Shown piece after piece: positions 1 through 8,523 of a stretch of 64,000 bases of DNA. The stretch's first letter is position 1, and each line of letters opens with the position of its first letter. Location: contig DATAJS010000031.1 of NCBI GenBank assembly GCA_036262035.1, positions 310,001-374,000 on the forward strand, read 5' to 3'. The position numbers and the translations under genes were made by a program. Source of the stretch: Burkholderiales bacterium. GTDB taxonomy: Bacteria > Pseudomonadota > Gammaproteobacteria > Burkholderiales > SG8-41. The notes beneath the pieces are model-generated. The model saw nothing but the letters and a program-made list of their open reading frames with translations, searched no databases and was not told where the DNA came from.

Positions 1-854
1 TAGCGCTGCGCGATCTCGCCGCGCTCGAAGATATCTTTCGCGACGATGAGCAGCTTGTCCCTGGTCTCGACCAGCGCGTAGTCGATGTCCGGGTGCATGT
101 TGAGCGCCTGGTTCGCGGGGATGGTCCAGGGCGTCGTGGTCCAGATCACCGCGTAGCCGGGCTTGTCAGGCAAAGACGTCAATCCGAATGCAGCCGCGAT
201 TTTTTCAGGCTGTGCGAACGGGAACGCGACGTCGATCGCCGGATCCTTGCGGTCTTCGTACTCGACTTCGGCTTCGGCGAGCGCCGAGCGGCAGTCGAAA
301 CACCAGTTGACCGGCTTGAGACCGCGATAGACGTAACCGCGCTCGACGATCTTGCCGAGCGCGCGGATCTCGTCGGCTTCGTTGCGGAACGCCATCGTGA
401 GATACGGGTTGTCCCATTCGCCGAGGACGCCGAGGCGCTGGAAATCCTTCTTCTGCCTCTCGACCTGCTCGGCCGCATAAGCGCGGGCGAGACGCTGCGT
501 CTCCTCGGCGGGCAGGTTCTTGCCGTGCAGCTTCTCGATCTGCACCTCGATCGGCATGCCGTGGCAGTCCCATCCCGGCACGTACGGCGCGTCGAAGCCC
601 GAGAGCGATTTGCTCTTTACGATGATGTCCTTGAGGATCTTGTTGACCGCGTGGCCGATGTGGATGTCGCCGTTGGCGTACGGGGGACCGTCGTGCAGCA
701 CGAAGCGCGGACGCCCCGCGCTCGCCTTGCGGATGCGCTCGTAGAGCTTGCGCTCCTGCCACTGCTTCAACATGAGCGGCTCGCGCCTGGCGAGATCGCC
801 GCGCATGGGAAAAGGCGTATCGGGAAGATTCAGCGTGTTCTTGTAATCGGCCAT
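1..854 (-). CDS. ileS: Isoleucyl-tRNA synthetase, N-terminal part (cut by window edge)
   Basis: Class I aminoacyl-tRNA synthetase that charges tRNA-Ile in the cytoplasm. The frame stays open from an ATG at 854 to the window edge, giving about 284 of the usual 930-950 residues. The HIGH nucleotide-binding signature is present as H-I-G-H at residues 65-68, preceded by the family's D-G-P-P-Y-A-N-G-D stretch. The later sequence ([11 protein letters not shown], then [11 protein letters not shown]) is typical of IleS and marks the start of the editing insertion. It lies 30 bp downstream of ribF on the same strand, the usual ribF-ileS-lspA order in beta- and gammaproteobacteria, so the two are probably cotranscribed. 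The C-terminal half is outside the window. Confidence 0.96.
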   Translation of the reverse strand, partial: MADYKNTLNLPDTPFPMRGDLARREPLMLKQWQERKLYERIRKASAGRPRFVLHDGPPYANGDIHIGHAVNKILKDIIVKSKSLSGFDAPYVPGWDCHGMPIEVQIEKLHGKNLPAEETQRLARAYAAEQVERQKKDFQRLGVLGEWDNPYLTMAFRNEADEIRALGKIVERGYVYRGLKPVNWCFDCRSALAEAEVEYEDRKDPAIDVAFPFAQPEKIAAAFGLTSLPDKPGYAVIWTTTPWTIPANQALNMHPDIDYALVETRDKLLIVAKDIFERGEIAQR

Positions 855-884
855 TCGTCGTTCGATGGTGAGAGCGCGGCGGCG

Positions 885-1838
885 TCAGCCGAGCCGCGCG
901 CGGGGCGCGGCGTCGAGCCGCGCGAAATAGGCGCGTGTTTCCGCGACGTCGGCGGTGATCTGCGCCTTGAGCGCGGTGAGATCGGCGAACTTCTGCTCGT
1001 CGCGAAACTTGTGCAGGAAATCGACGCGCACGCGCGCGCCGTAGAGGTCGCCCTCGAATTCGAGGAGGAACACCTCGAGCACCGGCTCGCCGTGCTGCTT
1101 GACGGTCGGCCTGACGCCGAGGCTCGCGACACCGCGCGCCGGCGCGGCATTCGCGCGCTGCACTTCGACTGCGAAGATGCCCATGAGCGGCGGACGGTTG
1201 TGCGCGATGCGCACGTTGGCGGTGGGGTAACCGAGCTCGCGGCCGAGCGCGTCGCCGTGAACGACCGTCCCGCTGATGCTGTACGGTCTGCCGAGCAGTT
1301 GCGCGGCACGCGTGATCTCCCCCTGCTCCAGCGCCTTGCGGACCGCCGTGCTGGATGCGCGCTCGTCGCCGACGATGACGCTGGTCATCGCGTCGACTTC
1401 GTAGCCAAGCTCGGCCGCACGGCTCTTCAGGAGCGTGAAATCGCCGGAGCGGCGCGCGCCGAAGCGGAAATCGTCACCGACGAGGAGGTAGCGAACGCCC
1501 AGGCCCCGCACGAGCACGCGCTCGACGAATTCGTCCGCGGGCACCTGTGCAAGCCTGTAATCGAAGCGCAGCACGTACGCGCGCTCCAGACCCTGCTCGG
1601 CCAGGAGCTCGAGCTTCTCGCGCAGGCTCGTCAGGCGGGCCGGCGCCTGGTCGGGTGCGAAGAACTCGCGTGGATGCGGCTCGAACGTCATTGCGCACGG
1701 CGGGAGGCCGCGCTCGCGCGCGGCATCGCGCAACCGCGACAGCATGGCCTGGTGGCCGAGATGCACGCCGTCGAAGTTGCCGATCGTCAATGCGATGGGG
1801 GAGGAGGCAGCGCGCGGAACGCTGCGCAGGACACGCAT
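885..1838 (-). CDS. ribF: Bifunctional riboflavin kinase / FAD synthetase
   Basis: Phosphorylates riboflavin to FMN and adenylates FMN to FAD. At 317 aa it has the normal two-domain length. The N-terminal nucleotidyltransferase domain carries G-N-F-D-G-V-H-L-G-H at residues 20-29; the C-terminal flavokinase domain carries the G-Y-P-T-A-N motif near residue 205. It is the upstream partner of ileS on the minus strand. The ATG at 1838 places the first strand of the Rossmann fold (A-L-T-I-G-N-F-D-G) about 15 residues in, as usual. It adds to a set of flavin genes in the window (see ribBA). No unusual features. Confidence 0.96.
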   Translation of the reverse strand: MRVLRSVPRAASSPIALTIGNFDGVHLGHQAMLSRLRDAARERGLPPCAMTFEPHPREFFAPDQAPARLTSLREKLELLAEQGLERAYVLRFDYRLAQVPADEFVERVLVRGLGVRYLLVGDDFRFGARRSGDFTLLKSRAAELGYEVDAMTSVIVGDERASSTAVRKALEQGEITRAAQLLGRPYSISGTVVHGDALGRELGYPTANVRIAHNRPPLMGIFAVEVQRANAAPARGVASLGVRPTVKQHGEPVLEVFLLEFEGDLYGARVRVDFLHKFRDEQKFADLTALKAQITADVAETRAYFARLDAAPRARLG

Positions 1839-1906
1839 GGTGCGCGCTACGGTAAAAGCTTGAATTGTAGCGGCTTTTGCGTGCTCCGGTCCAGACCGAG
1901 CGCGCT

Positions 1907-2656
1907 TTACGCGCAGCGAACGTCGGGTTGCGCGAGCGCTTCGGCTTCGAGCGCTGCGTAGACCTCGCCGAGGAGGATCAGCGCCGGCCCGGTGAGGGCG
2001 GCGTCCGCGATCCCGGGAAGATTCTGGAGCGTGAAGGTGAAGCGCCGGCGCGAGTCGAGGCTCGCGTTCTCGACCACCACGACCGGCATCGTCGGCGCGA
2101 CGCCCGCTGCAATGAGCGCTTCGGCGATCGCCTGCGCTTCGCCCGCGCCCATATAGATCACCGCGGTGTCCGCCGCGGCGGCGGCGCGCGCCCAGTCGTT
2201 CGGCTTTTCGCCGACGCCGACGCGCGGCGTGAGGAACACCACGCTGCGAGCGAGACCCCGCTGGGTGAGCGACACACCGATCTCGGCGCTCGCGGCGAGC
2301 GCCGCAGTAACGCCTGGTACGACCTCGTGATCGATGCCCGCTTCGCGCAGCGCGGTGAGCTCCTCGTGCGCGCGGCCGAAGAGCATCGGGTCGCCGCCTT
2401 TGAGGCGCACGACCATCCGATGCTTGCGCGCGGCGTCGACGAGGCGCTTGTTGATGAAACGCTGCGCGGCCGAATGCCTCCCGCTGCGTTTACCCACGGC
2501 GACCCGCTCGGCGCGCTCGGCGAGCGCGATGGTACCGGGATGCACGAGCGCGTCGTGAAAGACGATGTCGGCGCGGCGCAGGACTTCGGCCGCGCGGATC
2601 GTGAGGAGATCGGGCGCGCCGGGACCGGCGCCGACGAGATAGACCTTGCCGTTCAT
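1907..2656 (-). CDS. cobA: Uroporphyrinogen-III C-methyltransferase (SUMT)
   Basis: SAM-dependent methyltransferase converting uroporphyrinogen III to precorrin-2, the first step to siroheme. The start is ATG 2656 (M-N-G-K-V-Y-L-V-G-A-G-P-G), giving 249 aa, the length of a stand-alone SUMT; the frame continues upstream but that part has no family similarity. The G-A-G-P-G-A-P-D-L-L-T loop and the R-L-K-G-G-D-P signature are both present. It follows the DUF934 gene by 4 bp and lies in the cysI operon, which fits, because CysI needs siroheme. No CysG-type dehydrogenase/ferrochelatase domain is attached, so those steps must be encoded elsewhere. Confidence 0.93.
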   Translation of the reverse strand: MNGKVYLVGAGPGAPDLLTIRAAEVLRRADIVFHDALVHPGTIALAERAERVAVGKRSGRHSAAQRFINKRLVDAARKHRMVVRLKGGDPMLFGRAHEELTALREAGIDHEVVPGVTAALAASAEIGVSLTQRGLARSVVFLTPRVGVGEKPNDWARAAAAADTAVIYMGAGEAQAIAEALIAAGVAPTMPVVVVENASLDSRRRFTFTLQNLPGIADAALTGPALILLGEVYAALEAEALAQPDVRCA

Positions 2657-2660
2657 GTCC

Positions 2661-3164
2661 TCACGCCGCCTCGCGGCGGCGGAACAGCGGATAGGGCTGA
2701 TCGACCGAAGTCTGATAGCGCTCGCTGAAATCATCGAACGCGGCGAGCGCGGTGTCGACGTCCTCGCCTTCGCGCAATGCGAGCGCGTCAAAGCCGCAGC
2801 GCGTGAGGTAGAAGACCTGGTCGCGCTGGATGTCGCCGACCGCGCGAAGCTCGCCGCGCCAGCCGTAACGCTCGCGCAGGATGCGCGCGATGCTGTAGCC
2901 ACGGCCGTCGGTGAAGCTCGGGAAGCGAACGGCAATCAGCGAAACGTGCGCGAGGTGCTCCGCGATGTCGGCGGGCTCGTCGTTACCCGCGAGCCATACG
3001 CCGACGCGGCCGCGCGCGATCAACGCCTCGCGCGAAGCTTTCCAGACGGCAAGCGGGACGATGACGTCGCCGCTCGCGGGAACCTCGGGAACCGCGCCGT
3101 CGGCGCCTTTATCAAGCAGCAGCCAGCTGTCGGCCGCGAGCTTTCGATCCTTGATGAGCGCCAT
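2661..3164 (-). CDS. DUF934 protein of the sulfite reductase operon
   Basis: 167 aa cytoplasmic protein of the DUF934 family, found next to cysI/cysH in many beta- and gammaproteobacteria and thought to serve assimilatory sulfate reduction; its biochemical role is not established. Visible features are the conserved central block F-P-S-F-T-D-G-R-G-Y-S, then A-R-I-L-R-E-R-Y-G-W-R-G-E-L-R-A-V-G-D and the D-Q-V-F-Y-L-T-R-C-G-F-D stretch. The 5' end overlaps the 3' end of cysI by 53 bp in another frame, and its stop is 4 bp from the cobA start, so translational coupling is likely. No signal peptide or membrane segment. Confidence 0.85.
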   Translation of the reverse strand: MALIKDRKLAADSWLLLDKGADGAVPEVPASGDVIVPLAVWKASREALIARGRVGVWLAGNDEPADIAEHLAHVSLIAVRFPSFTDGRGYSIARILRERYGWRGELRAVGDIQRDQVFYLTRCGFDALALREGEDVDTALAAFDDFSERYQTSVDQPYPLFRRREAA

Positions 3165-4812
3165 ACACGTTTTCCTTGAAAGGCTCCAATCCGATGCGGC
3201 GCGCGACGTCGATGAAGCGCTCGGCTTCGCTGTCGCGGTTCGCGAGATAGACCTCGATCAGCTTCTCGACGACGTCGGGCACGTCCTCCTGGGACACCGA
3301 AGGCCCGAGCACCTTGCCGAGCGCAGCGTCGTTACCCTGGTTGCCGCCGATCGAGATCTGATAGAACTCCGCGCCCTGCTTGTCGACGCCGAGGATGCCG
3401 ATGTGGCCGATGTGATGATGGCCGCACGAATTCATGCAGCCCGAGATATTGAGGTCGAGCTCGCCGATGTCGTAGACGAAATCGAGATCGTCGAAGCGAC
3501 GCTGGATCGCTTCCGCCACCGGGATCGACTTCGCGTTCGCGAGCGAGCAGAAATCGCCGCCGGGGCACGAGATGATGTTGGTGATCAGCCCCAAGTTCGG
3601 CGTGGCGAGACCGAGCGCGACCGCTTCCTGCCAGATCGCATGGAGATCGGACTGTTTGACGTCGGAGAGGAGCAGGTTCTGCTCGTGCGTCACGCGCAGC
3701 TCGCCGAAGCTGTACTTGTCGGCCATGTCGGCCACGGCGTCCATCTGCTCGGACGTGCAGTCGCCCGGCGGCACGCCGGTCTTCTTGAGCGACAGCGTCA
3801 CCGCGGCGTAGCCCGGCATCTTGTGCGGATGCACGTTGCGGCGCGCCCACGCGGCGAAGCGCTTGTCGCGGCCGAGCGCGAGCACGTACGCGCTCGACAG
3901 CGCTTCGAGCTTCTCGTACGAAGGACGCGTGAAGCGCGCGGTCACGCGGTCGACCTCGCGCTGCGTGAGGGTGCCGGGGCCGTCCTTGGCGTAGGCCGTC
4001 CAGTCGGCTTCCACTTCGGCGCCGAAAGCCTCGGGCGTGCGGTCCTTCACGAGGATCTTGATGCGCGCCTTCCACTTGTTGTCGCGGCGGCCGTAGCGGT
4101 TGTAGACGCGCAGAATGGATTCGCAATAGGTGAGCACGTGCTGCCACGGCAGGAACTCGCGGATCACCGCGCCGAGGATCGGCGTGCGGCCCAGGCCGCC
4201 GCCGACGAGCACCCTGAAGCCGATCTCGCCCGCGTCGTTGCGCACCGCCTGCAGGCCGATGTCGTGCACCTGCAGCGCGACACGGTCCTCGGTCGCGCCG
4301 GAGATGCCGATCTTGAACTTGCGCGGGAGGTACGCGAACTCGGGATGGAAGCACGCCCACTGGCGCACGATCTCGCACCACACCAGCGGATCGACGATCT
4401 CGTCCGGGGCGATCCCCGCGAAGTGATCGCTGGTGATGTTGCGGATGCAGTTGCCGCTGGTCTGGATCGCGTGCATCTGCACCTTGGCGAGCTCGCCGAG
4501 GATTTCCGGCACGTCCTTCAATTCCGGCCAGTTGAGCTGGCAGTTCTGACGGGTGCTGAAATGGCCGTAGCCGCGGTCGTACTTGCGGGTGATGTGAGCG
4601 AGCGCTCGCAACTGTCGCGACGCCAGGATGCCGTAGGGGACGGAGATCCGGAACATCGGCGCATGTCGCTGAATGTAGAGACCGTTTTGCAGCCTCAGGG
4701 GCCTGAACTCGTCTTCCGAGAGACGGCCGGCGAGGAAGCGGCGGGTCTGATCGGCGAACTGCCGGACCCGCTCGTCCACCATGCGTTGATCGATTTCGTC
4801 GTAGATATACAC
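3112..4812 (-). CDS. cysI: Assimilatory nitrite/sulfite reductase hemoprotein
   Basis: Six-electron reduction of sulfite to sulfide at a siroheme-[4Fe-4S] centre. The 566 aa length fits the family. Cluster/siroheme ligands are C416, C422 (S-C-P-G-G-D-F-C), C459 and C463 (G-C-M-N-S-C-G-H-H). The T-R-Q-N-C-Q-L-N-W region near residue 90 is part of the conserved siroheme-contacting half. It heads the operon cysI-DUF934-cobA and is read divergently from cysB, with a dyad operator between them. In betaproteobacteria this type is annotated as sulfite reductase; from sequence alone a nitrite-reducing role cannot be fully excluded, but the cysB and DUF934 neighbours argue for sulfite. Confidence 0.93.
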   Translation of the reverse strand: MYIYDEIDQRMVDERVRQFADQTRRFLAGRLSEDEFRPLRLQNGLYIQRHAPMFRISVPYGILASRQLRALAHITRKYDRGYGHFSTRQNCQLNWPELKDVPEILGELAKVQMHAIQTSGNCIRNITSDHFAGIAPDEIVDPLVWCEIVRQWACFHPEFAYLPRKFKIGISGATEDRVALQVHDIGLQAVRNDAGEIGFRVLVGGGLGRTPILGAVIREFLPWQHVLTYCESILRVYNRYGRRDNKWKARIKILVKDRTPEAFGAEVEADWTAYAKDGPGTLTQREVDRVTARFTRPSYEKLEALSSAYVLALGRDKRFAAWARRNVHPHKMPGYAAVTLSLKKTGVPPGDCTSEQMDAVADMADKYSFGELRVTHEQNLLLSDVKQSDLHAIWQEAVALGLATPNLGLITNIISCPGGDFCSLANAKSIPVAEAIQRRFDDLDFVYDIGELDLNISGCMNSCGHHHIGHIGILGVDKQGAEFYQISIGGNQGNDAALGKVLGPSVSQEDVPDVVEKLIEVYLANRDSEAERFIDVARRIGLEPFKENVYGAHQGSKARGRQLAAA

Positions 4813-4857
4813 GCTGCTCTCCCTCCAGAGCCGCCGATCATACGCCGCCCCATATAG

Positions 4858-4880
4858 CTCTAAAGAATATTGTGTTAGAG
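4858..4880. promoter_or_regulatory. LysR-type dyad operator between cysI and cysB
   Basis: A perfect inverted repeat CTCTAA-N11-TTAGAG lies in the AT-rich gap between the divergent cysI (start 4812) and cysB (start 4916). Dyads with an 11-nt centre are the classic LysR-family recognition form. Binding by the adjacent CysB, activating cysI and repressing its own gene, is inferred from position and family knowledge. Confidence 0.55.
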
Positions 4881-4915
4881 TTACATAACCACACGGTCTT
4901 AGCAGGATGGGTCCG

Positions 4916-5857
4916 ATGAAATTGCAGCAGCTGCGCTATCTACGCGAGGTCGTGAGGCGCGGTCTGAACGTGTCCGAAGCGGCCGAGGCGCTGTACACGT
5001 CGCAGCCCGGCATCAGCAAACAGATCCGCATGCTCGAGGACGAGCTCGGAGTGCAGATCCTGGTGCGGCACGGCAAGCGGGTTGTGGATTTGACCGAGCC
5101 CGGCCGGATCATCGTGGAGATCGCCGACCGCATGCTCAAGGACGCGGACAGCCTGCGCGCGGTCGGGCAGGAGTTCGGCACCGAGGACACCGGCGCCCTG
5201 ACGCTCGCCACGACGCCGACCCAGGCCCGTTACGCGCTGCCGCCGGTGGTCCAGCAGTTCATCAAGCGCCACCCGCGCGTGCGGCTCTCGCTGCGCGAAG
5301 GCAGTCCCGAGCAGATCATCGAGCTCGTCACCGGAGGCGTCGTCGACATCGGCATCGTCACCGAGTCGTATCCCGAGCAGCCCACGCTCGTGCTGCTGCC
5401 GTGCTACCAGTGGAACCGCGCGCTGATAGTGCCGATGGACCACCCGCTGCTCAAGGAAAAGCCGCTCACGCTCGAAGCGATCGCGCGCTACCCCATCGTC
5501 ACCTACGACTTCGCGTTCAACGACGACTCGCCGATCCGCAAGGCTTTCGACGGCCGCAATCTCAAGCCGAACGTCGCGCTGACGGCGGTCGACGCCGACG
5601 TGATCAAGTCGTACGTGGAGCTCGGCGTGGGCGTGGGGATATTGGCGAAGATGGCGTACGACGAGGCGCGCGACACGAAGCTGCGCCTGCTCGACGCAGC
5701 GCAGCTCTTCGAGCCGAGCACCACGCGCATCGCCATACGCAAGAATGCTTACTTACGGCGCTACGTCTACGACTTCATCGAGCTCTTCGCGCCGCATCTG
5801 TCGCGCTCGGTGGTGGAGAAGACGATGCGGGGTCCCGCCGAATCCTACGAATTGTAG
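4916..5857 (+). CDS. cysB: CysB-type LysR family transcriptional regulator
   Basis: Activator of sulfur-assimilation genes that typically responds to O-/N-acetylserine. 313 aa; an N-terminal winged HTH (residues 1-60: M-K-L-Q-Q-L-R-Y-L, then S-E-A-A-E-A-L-Y-T-S-Q-P-G-I-S-K-Q-I) is followed by a periplasmic-binding-protein-like effector domain with the T-T-P-T-Q-A-R-Y ligand loop of CysB/Cbl proteins. ATG 4916 is preferred over ATG 4907 because M-K-L-Q-Q-L-R-Y is the canonical CysB N-terminus and AGCAGG lies 9 nt upstream of it. Divergent from cysI, sharing a short regulatory region. Confidence 0.94.
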   Translation: MKLQQLRYLREVVRRGLNVSEAAEALYTSQPGISKQIRMLEDELGVQILVRHGKRVVDLTEPGRIIVEIADRMLKDADSLRAVGQEFGTEDTGALTLATTPTQARYALPPVVQQFIKRHPRVRLSLREGSPEQIIELVTGGVVDIGIVTESYPEQPTLVLLPCYQWNRALIVPMDHPLLKEKPLTLEAIARYPIVTYDFAFNDDSPIRKAFDGRNLKPNVALTAVDADVIKSYVELGVGVGILAKMAYDEARDTKLRLLDAAQLFEPSTTRIAIRKNAYLRRYVYDFIELFAPHLSRSVVEKTMRGPAESYEL

Positions 5858-5954
5858 GATTCGATTTTGCGTAGCGGCGATAGCCGCTTGAGCGCGCCTT
5901 TGCGCCCGTAGCCGCGGCCGCGCCGGCCCGCGCGGCGAAGAGAGGCCTCGCCTT

Positions 5955-6476
5955 TTATCCCCCGGCGATGAGCTGGGAAATCGTGCCGATCACCGCGTCG
6001 CTGTCCCAGTCGAGATCGCCCACGATGCGATAGCGCACGCGGCCGTCGGGACCGATGATGAAAGACACCGGCAGGTAGCGCACGCCCCAGTTGCGCGAGA
6101 CCGTTTTGTTGGGATCCATGGCGATCGGCAGATCAAGCCCCGTCTCCTTGACGAACCTGCGCACGCGCGCGTCCGGCTCGTCGAGGTTCACCGCGAGCAC
6201 GGCGAAGCCCTTTGCGCCGAGCTTGTCGCGCAGGCGCTGGATCGACGGCATCTCGAGTCGGCACGGCTCGCACCACGTCGCCCAGAAGTTGATCAGCACG
6301 ACCTTGCCGCGGTAGGCGGCGAGATTGTGGGAGCCTCCGTCCAGCCCTTTGAGCGACAGCGCGGGCGCCGGTCCGCCGCCCCACGGCGCGAGCGCCGGCG
6401 CAGCGTGAACCGCGGCTGCGAACAGCCACGCACACAGCGTCGTCAGACAGCACAGCAGGCCGTGCCGATTGCGCAT
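5955..6476 (-). CDS. TlpA/ResA-like thiol-disulfide oxidoreductase
   Basis: Exported thioredoxin-fold protein of 173 aa. An N-terminal hydrophobic signal (residues 5-25, ending A-V-H-A-A) is followed by a TlpA-like domain with active site W-A-T-W-C-E-P-C and the cis-Pro loop Y-L-P-V-S-F. Probably reduces periplasmic disulfides, for example apocytochromes, on the outer face of the inner membrane. ATG 6476 is chosen over ATG 6482 because AGGAGG ends 6 nt before 6476 but abuts 6482. It lies 10 bp downstream of murJ on the same strand. The exact partner is unknown. Confidence 0.88.
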   Translation of the reverse strand: MRNRHGLLCCLTTLCAWLFAAAVHAAPALAPWGGGPAPALSLKGLDGGSHNLAAYRGKVVLINFWATWCEPCRLEMPSIQRLRDKLGAKGFAVLAVNLDEPDARVRRFVKETGLDLPIAMDPNKTVSRNWGVRYLPVSFIIGPDGRVRYRIVGDLDWDSDAVIGTISQLIAGG

Positions 6477-6486
6477 CCACATCCTC

Positions 6487-8022
6487 CTATTCGGCCGCGC
6501 GATGGTGAAAGTCGCGCAACCGGAAACCGATGAGCCACAGCGTCGCGAAATAAGCGCCGGCCCCCGCCGCCACGACCACGCACAGCCGCAGCACACGTTG
6601 CTCCGCGCTCGCACCGACCCAATCGCTCGCCGCGCCTGTAGTGAACCACAGCGCCGCCCCCATGACGAACAGCGCCAGCGCGAGCTTCCATCCGAAAGCG
6701 AGCCATCCCGGCGACGGCGCGTAGATGCCTCTTCGCACGAGCAGCGTCAGCAGCGCGCCCGCGTTGAGGCACGCCCCGAGGCTGGTCGCGAGCGCAAGCC
6801 CCGCGTGGCGCAGCGGCAGTATCAGCGCGGCGTTCATCAGTTGCGTCGCGATCAGCGTGACGACGACGATGCGCACCGGCGTGCGTATGTCCTGCCTCGC
6901 ATAGAACGCCGGCGCGAGCACCTTGACCAGGATCAGCGCGACGAGGCCGACGCTGTAGGCGATGACCGCGTCGCGCGTGGCAAAGGTGTCCGCGGGGGAG
7001 AACGCGCCGTACTGGAAGAGTGTCGTTATCAGCGGCACGGCCAGCAGCGCGAGCGCCACCGCCGCCGGCGCAGCGAGCAGCAGGGTGATCCTCAAGCCCC
7101 AGTCGAGCAGCTTCGAATAGTCTTCGGGCGAGCTCGTCGCGTAATGCTTCGAGAGGCTCGGCAGGAGAATCGTTCCGAGCGCGACGCCGAGCATGCCCGT
7201 GGGGAATTCCATCAGGCGGTCCGCGTAGTAGAGCCACGAGACGCTGCCCGTCACCAGGAAAGACGCAAAGATCGTGTTGATGACGAGGCTGACCTGCCCG
7301 AGCGAGACGCCGAACACCGCGGGCGCCATCTGCCGCAGCACCCGTCGAACCCCGTCGTCGAGCCTGGGGCGGAAGCGCGGCAGCATGCGGATCTTCATCA
7401 GGAACGGCAACTGGAAACCGAGCTGCAGCACCCCGCCCGCGAATACCGCCCACGCCAGGGCGAGCACCGGCGGATCGAAATAGGGAGCGGCCCAGAGCGC
7501 GAACGCGATGAACGAAAGGTTGAGCAGCACCGGCGTGAAAGCCGGCACCGAGAAGCGGCTGTAGGTATTGAGGATGCTGCCCGCGAAAGCGGTCAACGAG
7601 ATGAAGAGGATGTACGGGAACGTGATGCGCAGCATCTCGACCGCGACGGCGTACTTCGCCGGATCGCCCAGGAAACCGGGTGCGGTGACGTAGATGATCA
7701 CCGGCGCCGCCACGATGCCGATCGCGCTCACCACGAACAGCGTGACTGCGAGCACGCCGGAGACGTGATCGACCAGGAGCCGTGTATCCGCCTCACCGCG
7801 CTTGTTCTTGTATTCGGCGAGAATCGGGACGAAAGCCTGCGAGAACGCGCCTTCGGCGAACAGTCTGCGCAGCAGGTTGGGCAGGCGGAAAGCGACGAAA
7901 AAAGCGTCGGTGGCGATCCCGGCGCCGAAAATCCGGGCGATGACCGCGTCGCGCACGAAGCCCAGCACCCGCGACACGAACGTCATCCCGCTGACGGTCG
8001 CCAGAACCTTGAGTAAATTCAT
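6487..8022 (-). CDS. murJ: Lipid II flippase MurJ
   Basis: Integral membrane protein that flips the peptidoglycan precursor lipid II across the inner membrane. 511 aa from ATG 8022 ([14 protein letters not shown]), matching the family's usual length and N-terminus; the upstream extension of the open frame is not MurJ-like. About 14 hydrophobic segments are visible, with the conserved S-R-V-L-G-F-V-R-D in helix 1 and [11 protein letters not shown] in the first half. The gene is divergent from rpsT, a very common arrangement in betaproteobacteria. Confidence 0.96.
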   Translation of the reverse strand: MNLLKVLATVSGMTFVSRVLGFVRDAVIARIFGAGIATDAFFVAFRLPNLLRRLFAEGAFSQAFVPILAEYKNKRGEADTRLLVDHVSGVLAVTLFVVSAIGIVAAPVIIYVTAPGFLGDPAKYAVAVEMLRITFPYILFISLTAFAGSILNTYSRFSVPAFTPVLLNLSFIAFALWAAPYFDPPVLALAWAVFAGGVLQLGFQLPFLMKIRMLPRFRPRLDDGVRRVLRQMAPAVFGVSLGQVSLVINTIFASFLVTGSVSWLYYADRLMEFPTGMLGVALGTILLPSLSKHYATSSPEDYSKLLDWGLRITLLLAAPAAVALALLAVPLITTLFQYGAFSPADTFATRDAVIAYSVGLVALILVKVLAPAFYARQDIRTPVRIVVVTLIATQLMNAALILPLRHAGLALATSLGACLNAGALLTLLVRRGIYAPSPGWLAFGWKLALALFVMGAALWFTTGAASDWVGASAEQRVLRLCVVVAAGAGAYFATLWLIGFRLRDFHHRAAE

Positions 8023-8057
8023 CTTCTTATGGGGGTCCTGCGGCGGGGTCAGACAGC

Positions 8058-8086
8058 TTGCCAAATGCGGTGTACGCCCGTATGAT
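8058..8086 (+). promoter_or_regulatory. Sigma-70 promoter of rpsT
   Basis: TTGCCA (8058-8063) and TATGAT (8081-8086) are separated by exactly 17 nt and end 34 nt before the rpsT start codon. A close consensus match, as expected for a ribosomal protein gene. Confidence 0.8.
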
Positions 8087-8120
8087 ACCGCCCTTTTTCC
8101 AAGCAGAATCCGGAGTTTAC

Positions 8121-8384
8121 ATGGCCAACACCGCATCAGCCAGAAAGCGCGCCCGGCAGAGCGAAACCCAGCGTCAGCACAATGCCAGCCTGCGCTCCGA
8201 GTTCCGCACGGCCGTGAAGAGGGTCAACCAGGCGATCGAAGCCGGCGATAAAACCGCCGCGCGGGACGTATACCAGCGTGCGGTCAGCACGATCGATTCG
8301 ATCGCGGACAAGAACATCATTCACAAGAACAAAGCCGCGCGACACAAGAGCCGACTCTCCGCCGCCATCAAGGCGATGGCCTGA
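8121..8384 (+). CDS. rpsT: 30S ribosomal protein S20
   Basis: Primary 16S rRNA-binding protein of the small subunit. 87 aa from ATG 8121 ([13 protein letters not shown]), with the highly basic helical composition of S20 and the conserved [16 protein letters not shown] block near the C-terminus. Upstream in-frame starts were rejected because the S20 N-terminus is invariant. It is monocistronic, with its own promoter and a terminator at 8433-8464. Confidence 0.98.
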   Translation: MANTASARKRARQSETQRQHNASLRSEFRTAVKRVNQAIEAGDKTAARDVYQRAVSTIDSIADKNIIHKNKAARHKSRLSAAIKAMA

Positions 8385-8432
8385 CGCCGCCAGGTTGCGC
8401 CCGACTCGAACGTAAGCAAGAATAGACGGACT

Positions 8433-8464
8433 GACGGCGGCTTTGAGCCGCCGTCGCCGTTTTC
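8433..8464 (+). terminator. Intrinsic terminator after rpsT
   Basis: A perfect 10-bp GC-rich stem (8433-8442 with 8446-8455) with loop TTG is followed within 5 nt by a TTTT run. It ends rpsT transcription before argD. Confidence 0.75.
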
Positions 8465-8523
8465 AGGGCCCGGAAATCACGCTCGGGCCCGGTCCGCTCA
8501 AGCCGCCAACTAGAGGTCGCCTT

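Noticed and set aside
93-1961. 622-codon open frame on the plus strand
   Set aside because: Runs antisense across ileS and ribF; typical high-GC mirror frame.
2911-4857. 648-codon open frame on the plus strand
   Set aside because: Antisense to cysI. It is an effect of high GC content; its translation is Arg/Ala/Val-rich with no domain, while cysI has all its catalytic motifs.
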